Assembly: GCA_047125605.1 (NCBI GenBank) | Contig: CP138932.1 | Span: 3,038,001-3,102,000 of the forward strand | Direction of reading: 5' to 3' | DNA: 64,000 bases | Origin: JAKVBK01 sp022447275 | GTDB taxonomy: Bacteria > Pseudomonadota > Alphaproteobacteria > Rhodobacterales > Rhodobacteraceae | Part shown: positions 1-7,640 of the stretch, piece after piece | How the letters are laid out: every line of letters begins with the position of its first letter | Numbering within the stretch: the stretch's first letter is position 1 | Translations under genes and position numbers: made by a program | The notes under the pieces: model-generated | Databases searched by the model: none | What the model was told of the DNA's origin: nothing | The model's input: only the letters and a program-made list of their open reading frames with translations

Positions 1-109
1 AGACAGTCCGGCGGGCATGTATGCCGATGCGGGCCTGACTGCCGATGACATTGCGGCCACGGCGCTGAATGCGATGGGCGTGGCCAATTTGGATGTGCGT
101 CGCGCCTGA
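1..109 (+). CDS. dxs: 1-deoxy-D-xylulose-5-phosphate synthase, C-terminal end (partial)
   Basis: Only the last 35 codons are in the window (frame begins at base 2, TGA at 107-109). The tail contains a MYADAGLTADDIAATALNAMG-like helix that fits the end of the DXS transketolase C-terminal domain in Rhodobacterales. DXS condenses pyruvate and glyceraldehyde 3-phosphate, the first step of the MEP isoprenoid pathway. A dxs gene just after the puf operon is the known arrangement in Rhodobacter photosynthesis clusters, so puf probably lies just upstream, outside the window. The short fragment limits certainty. Confidence 0.65.
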   Translation, partial: DSPAGMYADAGLTADDIAATALNAMGVANLDVRRA

Positions 110-417
110 TGATCCGCCACATCGTTCTTACGCGCTTTGCCGCGGCCACGTCGGAAGACGTGATCGCGCGGATTTACGCGCAACTGCAGGCGCTGGTCGT
201 GCGCTTGCCGGGGGCCTCTGGGTTTCATGGCGGCCGCTCTGCCAGTCCCGAGCAGTTAGAGCGCGGATACCACCACGGGTTCACGATCGATTTCGACAGT
301 TGGGCCGCACTGGCCACCTATGCTGAACACCCCGATCACAAAGCTCTTGGCGCGCAGCTGGTGCAGCACGCAGAGGGTGGGATCGATGGCATTCTGGTGC
401 TCGATATCGAGGTTTAG
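109..417 (+). CDS. Dabb (stress-responsive A/B barrel) domain protein
   Basis: A 102-residue protein that begins MIRHIVLTRF and carries the ferredoxin-like alpha/beta barrel pattern of the Dabb family: an N-terminal strand ending in a basic residue, a central FTIDFDSW strand/helix and a late HPDHKAL helix followed by a final beta strand. Its ATG overlaps the dxs stop (TGATG), so it is translationally coupled to dxs. Family members are small dimeric proteins, mostly of unknown function, some acting in polyketide or stress contexts. Nothing in the sequence gives a specific substrate. Confidence 0.75.
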   Translation: MIRHIVLTRFAAATSEDVIARIYAQLQALVVRLPGASGFHGGRSASPEQLERGYHHGFTIDFDSWAALATYAEHPDHKALGAQLVQHAEGGIDGILVLDIEV

Positions 418-489
418 AAGGCCGCACACAGCCCCCCTTTTGGCCAAGCCTGCTGGCCTGCCAAACGGGCCGCGGCGTAGCCCCGCACT

Positions 490-780
490 TGATTGAAAAG
501 CGCCTGTTTTCAATCGGATGCAGCGGCCGCAACCGCCTTGATTTATGGTGCAGAAGGGGCGCTTGGCCCGCCCTTTGACGATGTGGACGAGGCCGTTTCC
601 AAAGGGGCCGGTTGCTGCCTTGACGGCGGGCTTGCCAAAGGGCCTGGCGCCGCAGGGCATCCGTGTGCATTCCATCCGCCCGTTGTGATCGGGACCGACA
701 TTCATGCCAGCGGCAGCCAGCCCGCCAAGGCATGGCGCTTGGCCGATGCCAGCCTCCATATCAGCGGTGGGCGTTGATGA
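490..780 (+). pseudogene. decayed short-chain dehydrogenase (SDR) fragment
   Basis: The interval 418-1015 has no convincing intact gene. Within it, plus-strand translation in more than one frame gives pieces like an SDR C-terminal half: GIRVHSIRP in one frame (about 657-684), then VVIGTDIHASGSQPAKAWRL in the next frame (about 682-741). Together they resemble the conserved 'V..IRPG.I.T.IHA.GG.P.R' stretch of YgfF-like SDR enzymes. An upstream piece with FDDVDEA fits more loosely. No start codon with a ribosome site or Rossmann glycine motif is visible. Read as a frameshifted, degraded remnant; the rest of 418-1015 shows nothing recognisable. Confidence 0.35.
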
Positions 781-1015
781 TCTGGTCTATCTCGCAGCAG
801 AGAGGCAGCAATCCACGCGCTTCTGAAACCCGACGCTTCTTTTTTGCGCCTTGGGTATGCCAGTACAGGATAGGGGAGGTGTTGATCAGCAAACTGGCTG
901 CACGGGGCGTGCATGTGTTGGATCGGGAGAAGCGCTGGCTTTGGCCTGCGCATGCTATGCCTGCGAAGGCATATGTGTGCCTCAGCATGGGGCGCTCTGG
1001 GCGGCGCGGCCGCGA

Positions 1016-1555
1016 TTAGGCGGTCAGCAATGTGCCGAAAATTCGGTCTTTGTGCTCGCGCAGATAGATCTGCAGCCAAGGGGTAAAGCGGTTGGGGCGG
1101 CGCTGGATTTCGGCGGTCAGATCATAAAATCCAACCCATTCCGCCTGCATCACCTCATCCGGGTTTGGCTTGATCGACATCTTTCGATCCCCCATGGCGA
1201 GGTAGATATCCACCACTTCATGCTCGATCAGGCCGCCGCCCACATCGGCCCGGTATTCAACCCGGTCCCGGTAGGCGGGATACAGGCCGGTAATCCCAAG
1301 TTCTTCCTTGAGGCGGCGCATCGCGCAATCTGCAGGGTCTTCGTCCCACATGGGATGGGTGCAGCAGGTGTTGGCCCACAGTCCGGGCGTGTGGTACTTG
1401 CCCAAGGCGCGCCGTTGCAGCAGCACGTTGTCTCCATCCATGACGAACACCGACACCGCTTTGTGCCGGAGGCCCCTTTGGTGGACTTCCAGTTTTTCGA
1501 CCGGCGTCAGGACGCCATCGATCCAGGCGGGGATATATTCAGACATAGACTTCAT
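1016..1555 (-). CDS. idi: isopentenyl-diphosphate delta-isomerase, type I
   Basis: 179 residues, the usual size of the Nudix-type IPP isomerase that interconverts IPP and DMAPP in the cytosol. The WANTCCTHP motif carries the catalytic cysteine (C65 region). His25, His31, His67, Glu111 and Glu113 stand where the family's metal and catalytic ligands are found. The ATG overlaps the bchP TGA (ATGA), making it the last gene of the bchG - carrier - bchP - idi operon. Its place here suggests it balances prenyl precursors for phytyl/geranylgeranyl chains and carotenoids, together with dxs at the start of the window. Confidence 0.95.
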   Translation of the reverse strand: MKSMSEYIPAWIDGVLTPVEKLEVHQRGLRHKAVSVFVMDGDNVLLQRRALGKYHTPGLWANTCCTHPMWDEDPADCAMRRLKEELGITGLYPAYRDRVEYRADVGGGLIEHEVVDIYLAMGDRKMSIKPNPDEVMQAEWVGFYDLTAEIQRRPNRFTPWLQIYLREHKDRIFGTLLTA

Positions 1556-2733
1556 GTGTGCACCGGGGACACAAGACCGGTGAGGTGAGCCAAGTTCTTC
1601 ACCCCGATCTTCAGATGTGCCAGCGGACGCGCCTTCACCAACTTCTTGTTCATGTATGCTTCGAATGTCAGCTTTTGCACGTCGACATCATGACACAGGG
1701 ACACAAAGCGTTCTCGTCGCTCATCGGATTTGTAATAGGCATCCTGCATTGCGCCGAGCACTTTGAAGACATTCTTGTGCTCTTTCATGAAGAGCTTTCG
1801 GGCCAGCTGCAGATCCTTGATCCGTCCGCTTTCAAGCTTGGCTGCCGCCGCCGTTGCGGCCACACGGCCCCCCACCATGGCGTAGTAGATGCCCTCACCC
1901 GACGAGGGCGCAACAACACCTGCCGCATCACCCGACAGCACTACGTCACGGCCATTATCCCAACGATCAAGAGGCTTTAGCGGGATTGGCGCGCCCTCCC
2001 GGCGAATGGTTTCGCAGGTGTCCAAGCCGGAGGCGACCCGCAGATCAGCGGTGGCTTTCTTCAAGTCGACCTCTCTGACAAAGCTGCCCATGCCAACCGA
2101 GGCGCTGTCGCCATGGGGAAAGACCCAGCCGTAAAAGTCGGGGCTGATACGCCCATCATAGATCACGTCGCAGCGGTCGGGGTGGTAGTTTCCAACGGCG
2201 CCGGGCGCCTTGATGATCTCATGGTAGGCGATCACATAGGGCACTTTGTCGCCGTCCTTGATCTGGGTGCGGGCAACATTCGATCGGGCCCCATCGGCGC
2301 CAATCACCATGCGAGTCGTCAGAATCTTTTCTTCGCCGCTTTCGCGATCCCGGTAGTGGACATGGGTGCCATCCTTGTCGCGCGTGACCTGTGTATAGGT
2401 GCCGGTGCGCAGGTCCGCGCCCGCTTCTGCGGCGCGATTGCGCAGAAACGGGTCAAAATCCTTGCGATCCACCATGCCCACAAAGCCATTTTCGATCGGG
2501 ATATCCACTGAGCGGCCCGTGGGCGAAATCATCCTGGCGGTTGTGATCTTGGCAAGGATTTGGCTGTCGGGAATGTCGAAATCCCGCACCAGTCTTGGGG
2601 GGATGGCCCCGCCGCAGGGTTTGATCCGACCGGCCTTGTCGATCAGTGCAACCTTATGACCTGAAGTGGCCAGGTCATGGGCGGCAGTGGCACCGGAGGG
2701 ACCGCCTCCAACAACAACAACGTCATAGATCAT
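1552..2733 (-). CDS. bchP: geranylgeranyl diphosphate/geranylgeranyl-bacteriochlorophyll reductase
   Basis: 393 residues. The N-terminus has the Rossmann FAD motif VVVGGGPSGATAA (residues about 5-17), followed by the PCGGAIPPRL segment typical of the ChlP/BchP family and the GDAAGVVAPSSGEGIYYAM motif near residue 270. The flavoenzyme reduces the geranylgeranyl tail of bacteriochlorophyll a to phytyl in three steps with NADPH. It starts one base after the stop of the preceding PucC-like gene and overlaps idi by four bases, so the operon is tightly coupled. Length and motifs are normal for the family. Confidence 0.95.
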   Translation of the reverse strand: MIYDVVVVGGGPSGATAAHDLATSGHKVALIDKAGRIKPCGGAIPPRLVRDFDIPDSQILAKITTARMISPTGRSVDIPIENGFVGMVDRKDFDPFLRNRAAEAGADLRTGTYTQVTRDKDGTHVHYRDRESGEEKILTTRMVIGADGARSNVARTQIKDGDKVPYVIAYHEIIKAPGAVGNYHPDRCDVIYDGRISPDFYGWVFPHGDSASVGMGSFVREVDLKKATADLRVASGLDTCETIRREGAPIPLKPLDRWDNGRDVVLSGDAAGVVAPSSGEGIYYAMVGGRVAATAAAAKLESGRIKDLQLARKLFMKEHKNVFKVLGAMQDAYYKSDERRERFVSLCHDVDVQKLTFEAYMNKKLVKARPLAHLKIGVKNLAHLTGLVSPVHT

Positions 2734-2734
2734 A

Positions 2735-4003
2735 TCATTCTCCGGGTTGCAGAATAGAAGGGGGCGCGGCCTGCTGCGGGGTACTCAGAAGGCGCATCGC
2801 AACATAGGCCGCAGCCAGGAAGAGAACGGCCTCAAGGCCAAAGACGAGCCCGTAAGCCACCGCATCGGTTGTCACTGCACGGGCAATATCCAGCGTGCCG
2901 GTGGCGATCAGTCCTGCGAGGCCCGCGGCCACGGCCTGCGAGGCGCCGAAGACGCCCATCCGGGTGCCGGTGGCGCCGGGCCGTGCCGCAGCAAGCCGCA
3001 TCATGGAACCGATTGCGCCAACAACGAACAGCCCGTTGCCCAGACCCAGTGTCACCGTGGCAGGCACCAAGGGCGCGCCCGCTGCCAGCCCAACCAGCCC
3101 TGCCGCCGAAATCACGCAACCGGCCACGGCCCAGGCGCGCAGATTGCCTATGCCAAAGCTCGACAGGACGCCGGCGCTGATCATGCCCAGCAGGGCCGCT
3201 CCATCCTTGCCCCCCGACAGCTTCGTGGACTCATCGGGACTGAGGCCGTGGATATGGCCTGCGAAGGGCTCCAGCACCAATTCGGAGAGGTAGAAGGCCA
3301 GAATGGACAGGAACACAAAGCCGGTGAAGGCCCGCGCGGTTGGGTCATTCATGCATTCGGCCAACCCGGCGCGCAGGGTCGGGCTGCTGGCGGGCGGCGC
3401 GGTGTCGGCCACGCGCCCCTCAATCCCGAGAGTGGCCAATGCGGTTACCAGAACGGCAATCCCGCAGACGCAGGCCACAACGACGAGCAAGCGCTCGGTG
3501 GAGTAGGGATCCAGCGCAATACCCGTGCCGATTGAGGCGATGATGGCGCCGGCGATCAGCGTGAGCCACGCGATCGTGGCCGCTGCCCCTTTGCGTTGGT
3601 CCGGGGCGGCGGTGGCCAGCAGGGCCAAGAAAGATGTGCCTGCTGCGCCGATCCCCACCCCAATGGCAGTGTAGGCCAAAACCCATATGACAAGCGCAAG
3701 CAGCAAGGAGCTCTCGGCAACATGCACCCCCCATGCAACGGCAAAGACGCTGGCGGCCACCAGCGTGATCCCGCCAAGGATAAAGCGTGTCCGATCCCCC
3801 TTGGCGTCAGATCTGTGGCCCCATACGGGGCGGCTCAGCTGCACGCCGTAGTGCAAGGCAACAAGCAGGCCGGGCAGCAGGGCAGGCAGGGCAAGTTCGA
3901 CTGTCATCAGCCGGTTGAAAAGGTTCACTGGCAGGGCTGCCAAGCCACCGATGGCCGCGTTGGCCAGGCACAGCTGCACCAATCTTCCCCACCCCAAGGT
4001 CAT
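2735..4003 (-). CDS. PucC/LhaA-family MFS-type protein (ORF428-like) between bchG and bchP
   Basis: 422 residues with about 12 hydrophobic segments, related to the BCD/PucC branch of the major facilitator superfamily. The cytoplasmic loop HYGVQLSRPVWGHRSD and the later VLEPFAGHIHGLSPDE match the paired family motifs seen again in LhaA at 16450. Position between bchG and bchP matches ORF428 of Rhodobacter clusters, often called bch2. Family members help assemble light-harvesting complexes or deliver bacteriochlorophyll in the intracytoplasmic membrane. The exact role of this copy is inferred. ATG overlaps the bchG TGA. Confidence 0.85.
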   Translation of the reverse strand: MTLGWGRLVQLCLANAAIGGLAALPVNLFNRLMTVELALPALLPGLLVALHYGVQLSRPVWGHRSDAKGDRTRFILGGITLVAASVFAVAWGVHVAESSLLLALVIWVLAYTAIGVGIGAAGTSFLALLATAAPDQRKGAAATIAWLTLIAGAIIASIGTGIALDPYSTERLLVVVACVCGIAVLVTALATLGIEGRVADTAPPASSPTLRAGLAECMNDPTARAFTGFVFLSILAFYLSELVLEPFAGHIHGLSPDESTKLSGGKDGAALLGMISAGVLSSFGIGNLRAWAVAGCVISAAGLVGLAAGAPLVPATVTLGLGNGLFVVGAIGSMMRLAAARPGATGTRMGVFGASQAVAAGLAGLIATGTLDIARAVTTDAVAYGLVFGLEAVLFLAAAYVAMRLLSTPQQAAPPSILQPGE

Positions 4004-4923
4004 GGCAGCACCTCCAGCCCACGCAAGGCAAAGGCGCTGACCATCATGCCGATGATATACATCAGGACGCCTGTGCCGTTATACCAAGGGGCCTTGGCCT
4101 TGGGATCTTTCAGCAGCACCGACATGGCCCAGATCTGACCGAGGCCCAGCACCAACAAAATGGCCGCGTGGGCCGGCCTGTCCCAGCTGGACAGCGCCAT
4201 CAGCACGATGGCCTGGGGCACCAGCATGATGACGCAGGCCAGTTTGGCGGCTTTTTCCGGCCCAAGCGTGACTGGCAGCGAGCGCACGCCCGTCTGCCGG
4301 TCGCCTTCGAGCGCCTTGAAGTCATTCAGCGTCATGATGCCGTGGGCGCCAATGCCATAGAGCAGGGCCACAAGCACAATCTCAAAGCGGGGCGCACCGG
4401 CGGACAGGATCGCCGCCCCTGTGAACCAGGGCAGTGTCTCATAGCTCAGCCCGACAAGGCCCGGGCCCCACCAACCGGAGCGCTTCATCCGGACGGGTTC
4501 TGCCGAATATGCCCAGGCTGCCAGCACCCCCACGACCGTGGCGCCAAACCCCCAAGGGCCCAGCAGCGCGCTAACCATCAGGGACAGCGCCGACATCGCC
4601 AGCGCGATCCAAAGGCCCCACCGGCCGGGGATGCGCCCGGATGGGATTGGGCGGTTGGGCTCGTTGATGGCGTCTACGTGACGGTCGCACCAGTCATTCG
4701 CGGCCTGAGACATGCCGCATACAATCGGACCGGCGAGCAAAACCCCCAGCACAACCAAGGCCCAATTCTCGGCTACAGACCCTCCGGAAGAGATCGTGCC
4801 ACAGAAATAGGCCCACATCGGGGGGAACCATGTGATCGGCTTGATCAGTGTCAAAGCCGCCTTTGGTTCGGGATATGTGCGCGGCGCGCCAAGGGGGCGA
4901 TGTATGTTGTCGCTGACAGTCAT
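4000..4923 (-). CDS. bchG: bacteriochlorophyll synthase (chlorophyllide prenyltransferase)
   Basis: 307 residues, polytopic UbiA-family prenyltransferase that esterifies bacteriochlorophyllide a with geranylgeranyl or phytyl diphosphate in the membrane. The LIKPITWFPPMWAY segment, the Asp-rich NDWCDRHVDAINEPNRPIP motif and the second NDFKALEGDR motif are clear. The start is fixed: an in-frame TGA sits two codons upstream of ATG 4923, and no other start codon fits before the conserved region. No Shine-Dalgarno is visible; a PpsR palindrome begins two bases upstream. First gene of the minus-strand operon ending in idi. Confidence 0.96.
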   Translation of the reverse strand: MTVSDNIHRPLGAPRTYPEPKAALTLIKPITWFPPMWAYFCGTISSGGSVAENWALVVLGVLLAGPIVCGMSQAANDWCDRHVDAINEPNRPIPSGRIPGRWGLWIALAMSALSLMVSALLGPWGFGATVVGVLAAWAYSAEPVRMKRSGWWGPGLVGLSYETLPWFTGAAILSAGAPRFEIVLVALLYGIGAHGIMTLNDFKALEGDRQTGVRSLPVTLGPEKAAKLACVIMLVPQAIVLMALSSWDRPAHAAILLVLGLGQIWAMSVLLKDPKAKAPWYNGTGVLMYIIGMMVSAFALRGLEVLP

Positions 4924-4924
4924 G

Positions 4925-4942
4925 TGTCAACTTTAAATGACA
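4925..4942. promoter_or_regulatory. PpsR/CrtJ-type palindrome at the bchG start
   Basis: TGT-caactttaaatg-ACA fits the TGT-N12-ACA operator of PpsR/CrtJ exactly. It lies immediately upstream of the bchG ATG and covers the putative -10 element, so binding would block initiation. ppsR itself is the next gene upstream. Confidence 0.8.
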
Positions 4943-4957
4943 GTCTGATTCTGACAA
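4930..4957 (-). promoter_or_regulatory. putative bchG promoter, leaderless layout
   Basis: On the minus strand TTGTCA (4957-4952) is followed after 16 bases by TAAAGT (4935-4930), and the bchG ATG begins seven bases beyond the -10 box. That spacing puts the predicted transcript start at the initiation codon. The -10 match is weak (4 of 6). Confidence 0.4.
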
Positions 4958-4982
4958 GTCCCTGAACGGCTTGTGCGACAAG

Positions 4983-5006
4983 AAAAAGCAGCCCGGGGGC
5001 TGCTTT
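4983..5006 (-). terminator. intrinsic terminator after ppsR
   Basis: Nine-base-pair stem (4985-4993 with 4998-5006, loop of four) followed on the minus strand by a T run. It lies 65 bases after the ppsR stop and separates it from bchG. Confidence 0.7.
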
Positions 5007-5070
5007 GACAAAGATGATGCGTGGGGTGTGGCCCCGTCAGGTGGTGATGTCAGGTGGCGATGGCGCTGGC

Positions 5071-6486
5071 CTATTCGCCGCCCTTCTTGAGAAGCCCGTA
5101 TTTGCGCAGCTTCACGTAGAGGCTCTGGCGCGACAGGCCCAGCATTTCGGCTGCGGCCACCCTGTTGTTGCGGGTCAGTTCTACGGCGGTTTCGATGCAC
5201 ATCTTTTCGACCACATCGGTGGTCTCGGCCACGATGTCTTTCAGCGTTGCTGATCCGACGAGTTCCATGACGGATTTCACAGCGCCATCGCTGACCCCAA
5301 CGCCGGGCGCACGCAGCGCCTCTGCCCGCGACGCGTCGCGGATCACGAACACCATGACCGGGTTCGTGCGATCGTTGAGATAAGTTGCAGAGATTTCGAC
5401 GGGCACTTGCCCCCCGTATTCGCCCGACAGTTTCGTGGCGTAGAGGCGCATCTGCCCGGAGCGGGCTGCATTATCGATCAGCACCTTCAGGTCTACCGCG
5501 CCGCGGGACATGAACGTGCCTAGCGATTTGCCGCGCACAGAGCTCAGATGGGCGCTGTCCACGAGGTTCAAGAAGCTTTCATTTGCGGAGGTGATGCTGC
5601 CATGGGTGTCTGTAAACACAATGGCATCGACCCCTTCCTGATAAAGCGCAGAGAGGTTTTCACCCAAGGCATCGCCGCCGCTCTCGCCGCTTTCTGCCAG
5701 ATCGAGGCGACACAGCAACAATCGCTCGCCAGCAGCGCGGAACATGCGAGGCACAAGGCGGACGGGCTTGCGGCCCCTCTTTGTATGCAGTTGCAGGGGC
5801 CGGTCGCTGTCAGAGATCGCGGCATTGGTCAGCATCTCAAGCAGTTCACCCCGGCGTTTTCCTTCGAACTCGCCGGCGAAGGCCGTGCCGGGAAGGCTTC
5901 CCTGTGCCGTTCCCAGTATCTGGGCCGCGGCGCTGTTGGCATCAACGACACGTCCGGTCGCAACGGCCACGAAAACCAGCGCCTCGCGTGAGGTTTCCAT
6001 CAAAACGCGGTAGCGGGTATCAAACTCGCGCTGCACCTCGTAGTCGCGCTCCAGCGCAAGCTGGGCTTTCACCAGCTGCTGCTGCATTTCCGCGACCGGG
6101 CGCAGATCGCGCCCAAGCATCAGCAAAGAACCATCTGGCCCAATCGCATGGAACGAATAGCGGATCGGGAAGTCCCAGCGGGTGTCTTCCGTATGGTTCA
6201 GCTCCACCATCTCGTCGTGGCGCGCGCCCTCCGCAAAGGCTGCAAGCTTTGTGTCCAGCTTCGTAGCGCTTTCGGCGGTCAGAAACTGACGCAGATCTTT
6301 GCCTTCCCACTTTCCGGCGGGGGTGAACTGCGTGTTTGCCGGATTGACGAGGACCGACAGGACCGTGCCCTCTGGGGTGATCACGATCGAAAGATCGGAT
6401 GCCATGGAGATGATATCGCCGAGCAGGTCTGGCGCAATCAGCGGAATGGCTCCGCTGTTCCAGTATTTGGTGCCCCGCGACGTCAC
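5071..6486 (-). CDS. ppsR: photosynthesis gene repressor PpsR/CrtJ
   Basis: 471 residues from a GTG start at 6486, matching the usual 460-475; the conserved N-terminus TSRGTKYWNSGAIPLIAP follows at once. A start 33 codons further upstream is open but would overlap ppaA and adds a non-conserved leader. The protein has an N-terminal PAS region, two central PAS domains, and a Fis-type HTH at the end (AAAEMLGLSRQSLYVKLRKYG). A cysteine at about residue 430 (EKMCIETA) occupies the place of redox-active Cys424 of Rhodobacter PpsR, and a second lies in LLLCRLD. It represses bch and crt genes via TGT-N12-ACA sites, several of which are nearby. Confidence 0.93.
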   Translation of the reverse strand: MTSRGTKYWNSGAIPLIAPDLLGDIISMASDLSIVITPEGTVLSVLVNPANTQFTPAGKWEGKDLRQFLTAESATKLDTKLAAFAEGARHDEMVELNHTEDTRWDFPIRYSFHAIGPDGSLLMLGRDLRPVAEMQQQLVKAQLALERDYEVQREFDTRYRVLMETSREALVFVAVATGRVVDANSAAAQILGTAQGSLPGTAFAGEFEGKRRGELLEMLTNAAISDSDRPLQLHTKRGRKPVRLVPRMFRAAGERLLLCRLDLAESGESGGDALGENLSALYQEGVDAIVFTDTHGSITSANESFLNLVDSAHLSSVRGKSLGTFMSRGAVDLKVLIDNAARSGQMRLYATKLSGEYGGQVPVEISATYLNDRTNPVMVFVIRDASRAEALRAPGVGVSDGAVKSVMELVGSATLKDIVAETTDVVEKMCIETAVELTRNNRVAAAEMLGLSRQSLYVKLRKYGLLKKGGE

Positions 6487-6530
6487 CGTCTCGGTCCCAG
6501 GTCCGGAGGGATCAAAACCAGTCTCATCCC

Positions 6531-7316
6531 CTAGACCTCGCTGACGCGGCTGTTCGCGTCGGAGTTTGGAATCATCAGGCCGCAAAGCGTCATCGCCTCT
6601 TTTGGGTCCGCCGCCGCATAATCGGCGCCGACATGAATATGGGCTTCCGGATCTGTCTCCAGGATAGAACCGCCGATAACGATAGGCGGCACGTTTGGCC
6701 CACTCTTCCGTACCTTTTCGACCAAAAGCCGGAGCAATTCAAGCTTCTCGCAGCCGGATGCCGAAATCGCGACCATATCGAAACTCCGCTCCGTCAGCGT
6801 TTCCGCCAGCTCTTCAGAGTTTTGGGCGATGATCAGGCGGACAGATGCGCCCAAACGCCGAAACTTTGACAGGGCAATCATAGCGCCCAGCGTGTGATAT
6901 CCGTTGGGCGGAATCACCATCAGAATTGCGGGCGGGTCCATCGTTTCAAAGATGGGGCGTCGGGACAGTTGATCGAGGATGCGTACATGTCCCTGCAGTC
7001 TCGCCACGGCAATGGTAACCTCGGCAAACCCAAGCGTGTCGACACACCAAAACTCGCCCAAAACCCGTGCTACGGTCGGGATATAGCTGTCGATCAGAAT
7101 GTCCGCTGTCAGGCCTTCAGAGATGCAGGCCACGAGCACTTCCTCGGCTTCGAGCCGGTCCGGGTGCAGGGCTGCTGCGATCAGACGATTGAGGATGGCC
7201 CTGTCCAGATGCGCTGGCAGATCGAAATCGGCAGGCAGATCGGGCAGGATCGGCGCAAACGCTGACATACCTCCGGAAGAGGTATAGGGCGCGGCCAGTA
7301 TCGGATCCTTCCTCAC
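6531..7316 (-). CDS. ppaA: PpaA/AerR cobalamin-binding antirepressor
   Basis: 261 residues from a GTG start preceded by AAGGA. The C-terminal half is a B12-binding (Rossmann-like) domain: PPNGYHTLGAMIAL carries the histidine expected to ligate cobalamin, and PPIVIGGSILETDPEAHIHVGAD forms the later strands. The N-terminal helical part resembles the MerR-linked B12-binding-2 module. AerR/PpaA proteins bind hydroxo-/adenosylcobalamin in response to light and modulate PpsR/CrtJ. It sits 44 bases before ppsR, so the two are likely co-transcribed. An internal ATG at 7268 is an alternative start giving 245 residues. Confidence 0.88.
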   Translation of the reverse strand: MRKDPILAAPYTSSGGMSAFAPILPDLPADFDLPAHLDRAILNRLIAAALHPDRLEAEEVLVACISEGLTADILIDSYIPTVARVLGEFWCVDTLGFAEVTIAVARLQGHVRILDQLSRRPIFETMDPPAILMVIPPNGYHTLGAMIALSKFRRLGASVRLIIAQNSEELAETLTERSFDMVAISASGCEKLELLRLLVEKVRKSGPNVPPIVIGGSILETDPEAHIHVGADYAAADPKEAMTLCGLMIPNSDANSRVSEV

Positions 7317-7340
7317 GTCGTCGCATCCTTCATTTCAGAC

Positions 7341-7358
7341 TGTCCATAATAGTGGACA
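7341..7358. promoter_or_regulatory. PpsR site upstream of ppaA
   Basis: TGT-ccataatagtgg-ACA, a near-perfect inverted repeat (TGTCCA/TGGACA) fitting TGT-N12-ACA. It lies 25 bases upstream of the ppaA start, suggesting that ppaA-ppsR is autoregulated. Confidence 0.75.
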
Positions 7359-7421
7359 GCGACCCCGAAAGCAGACTCGCACCGGCCGGGGTGCCGGGAG
7401 CTTCTGCCAGACATGTATAAA

Positions 7422-7439
7422 TGTCAAAATCAATTGACA
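7422..7439. promoter_or_regulatory. PpsR site in the ppaA/bchF interval
   Basis: TGT-caaaatcaattg-ACA fits the operator consensus with extended symmetry (TGTCAA/TTGACA). It is in the middle of the divergent region and could act on either side or bridge to the site at 7569. Confidence 0.75.
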
Positions 7440-7500
7440 ATCTATGAGTCTGGTGCGGCTGCACAAACCTACCAAGCCATCTGCGTTATAAGCCGCACAC

Positions 7501-7532
7501 ACACGCAACATGCGTGTCGACATATATATGTC
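7501..7532. promoter_or_regulatory. two adjacent inverted repeats, not of PpsR type
   Basis: ACACGC-aacat-GCGTGT (7501-7517) is followed directly by the perfect 14-base palindrome GACATATATATGTC (7519-7532). Neither fits the PpsR pattern. They lie between two PpsR sites upstream of bchF and may bind another regulator; which one is unknown. Confidence 0.4.
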
Positions 7533-7568
7533 ACTCTGACTCAGTGTCTAATCTCTACAACATTATAG

Positions 7569-7586
7569 TGTAAGTTTCAATTGACA
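7569..7586. promoter_or_regulatory. PpsR site over the bchF promoter
   Basis: TGT-aagtttcaattg-ACA fits the operator consensus. Its right end coincides with the -35 hexamer of the predicted bchF promoter. With the site at 7422 this gives a spaced pair of PpsR sites (about 147 bases apart). Confidence 0.78.
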
Positions 7587-7608
7587 CTTTGGGGCGGCAG
7601 TCCATAAT
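7581..7608 (+). promoter_or_regulatory. sigma70-type promoter for the bchF superoperon
   Basis: TTGACA (7581-7586), 16-base spacer, CATAAT (7603-7608). Transcription would start near 7615, and a GGGAGA ribosome site precedes the bchF ATG. The -35 lies inside a PpsR palindrome. Confidence 0.65.
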
Positions 7609-7640
7609 TTCTGACAGTAGCAAGTGGGAGACTCGCCAGA

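Noticed and set aside
4941..4957. Second PpsR-like repeat next to the bchG site
   Set aside because: Read on the minus strand it has TGT and TCA separated by 13 bases, so it misses the TGT-N12-ACA rule.
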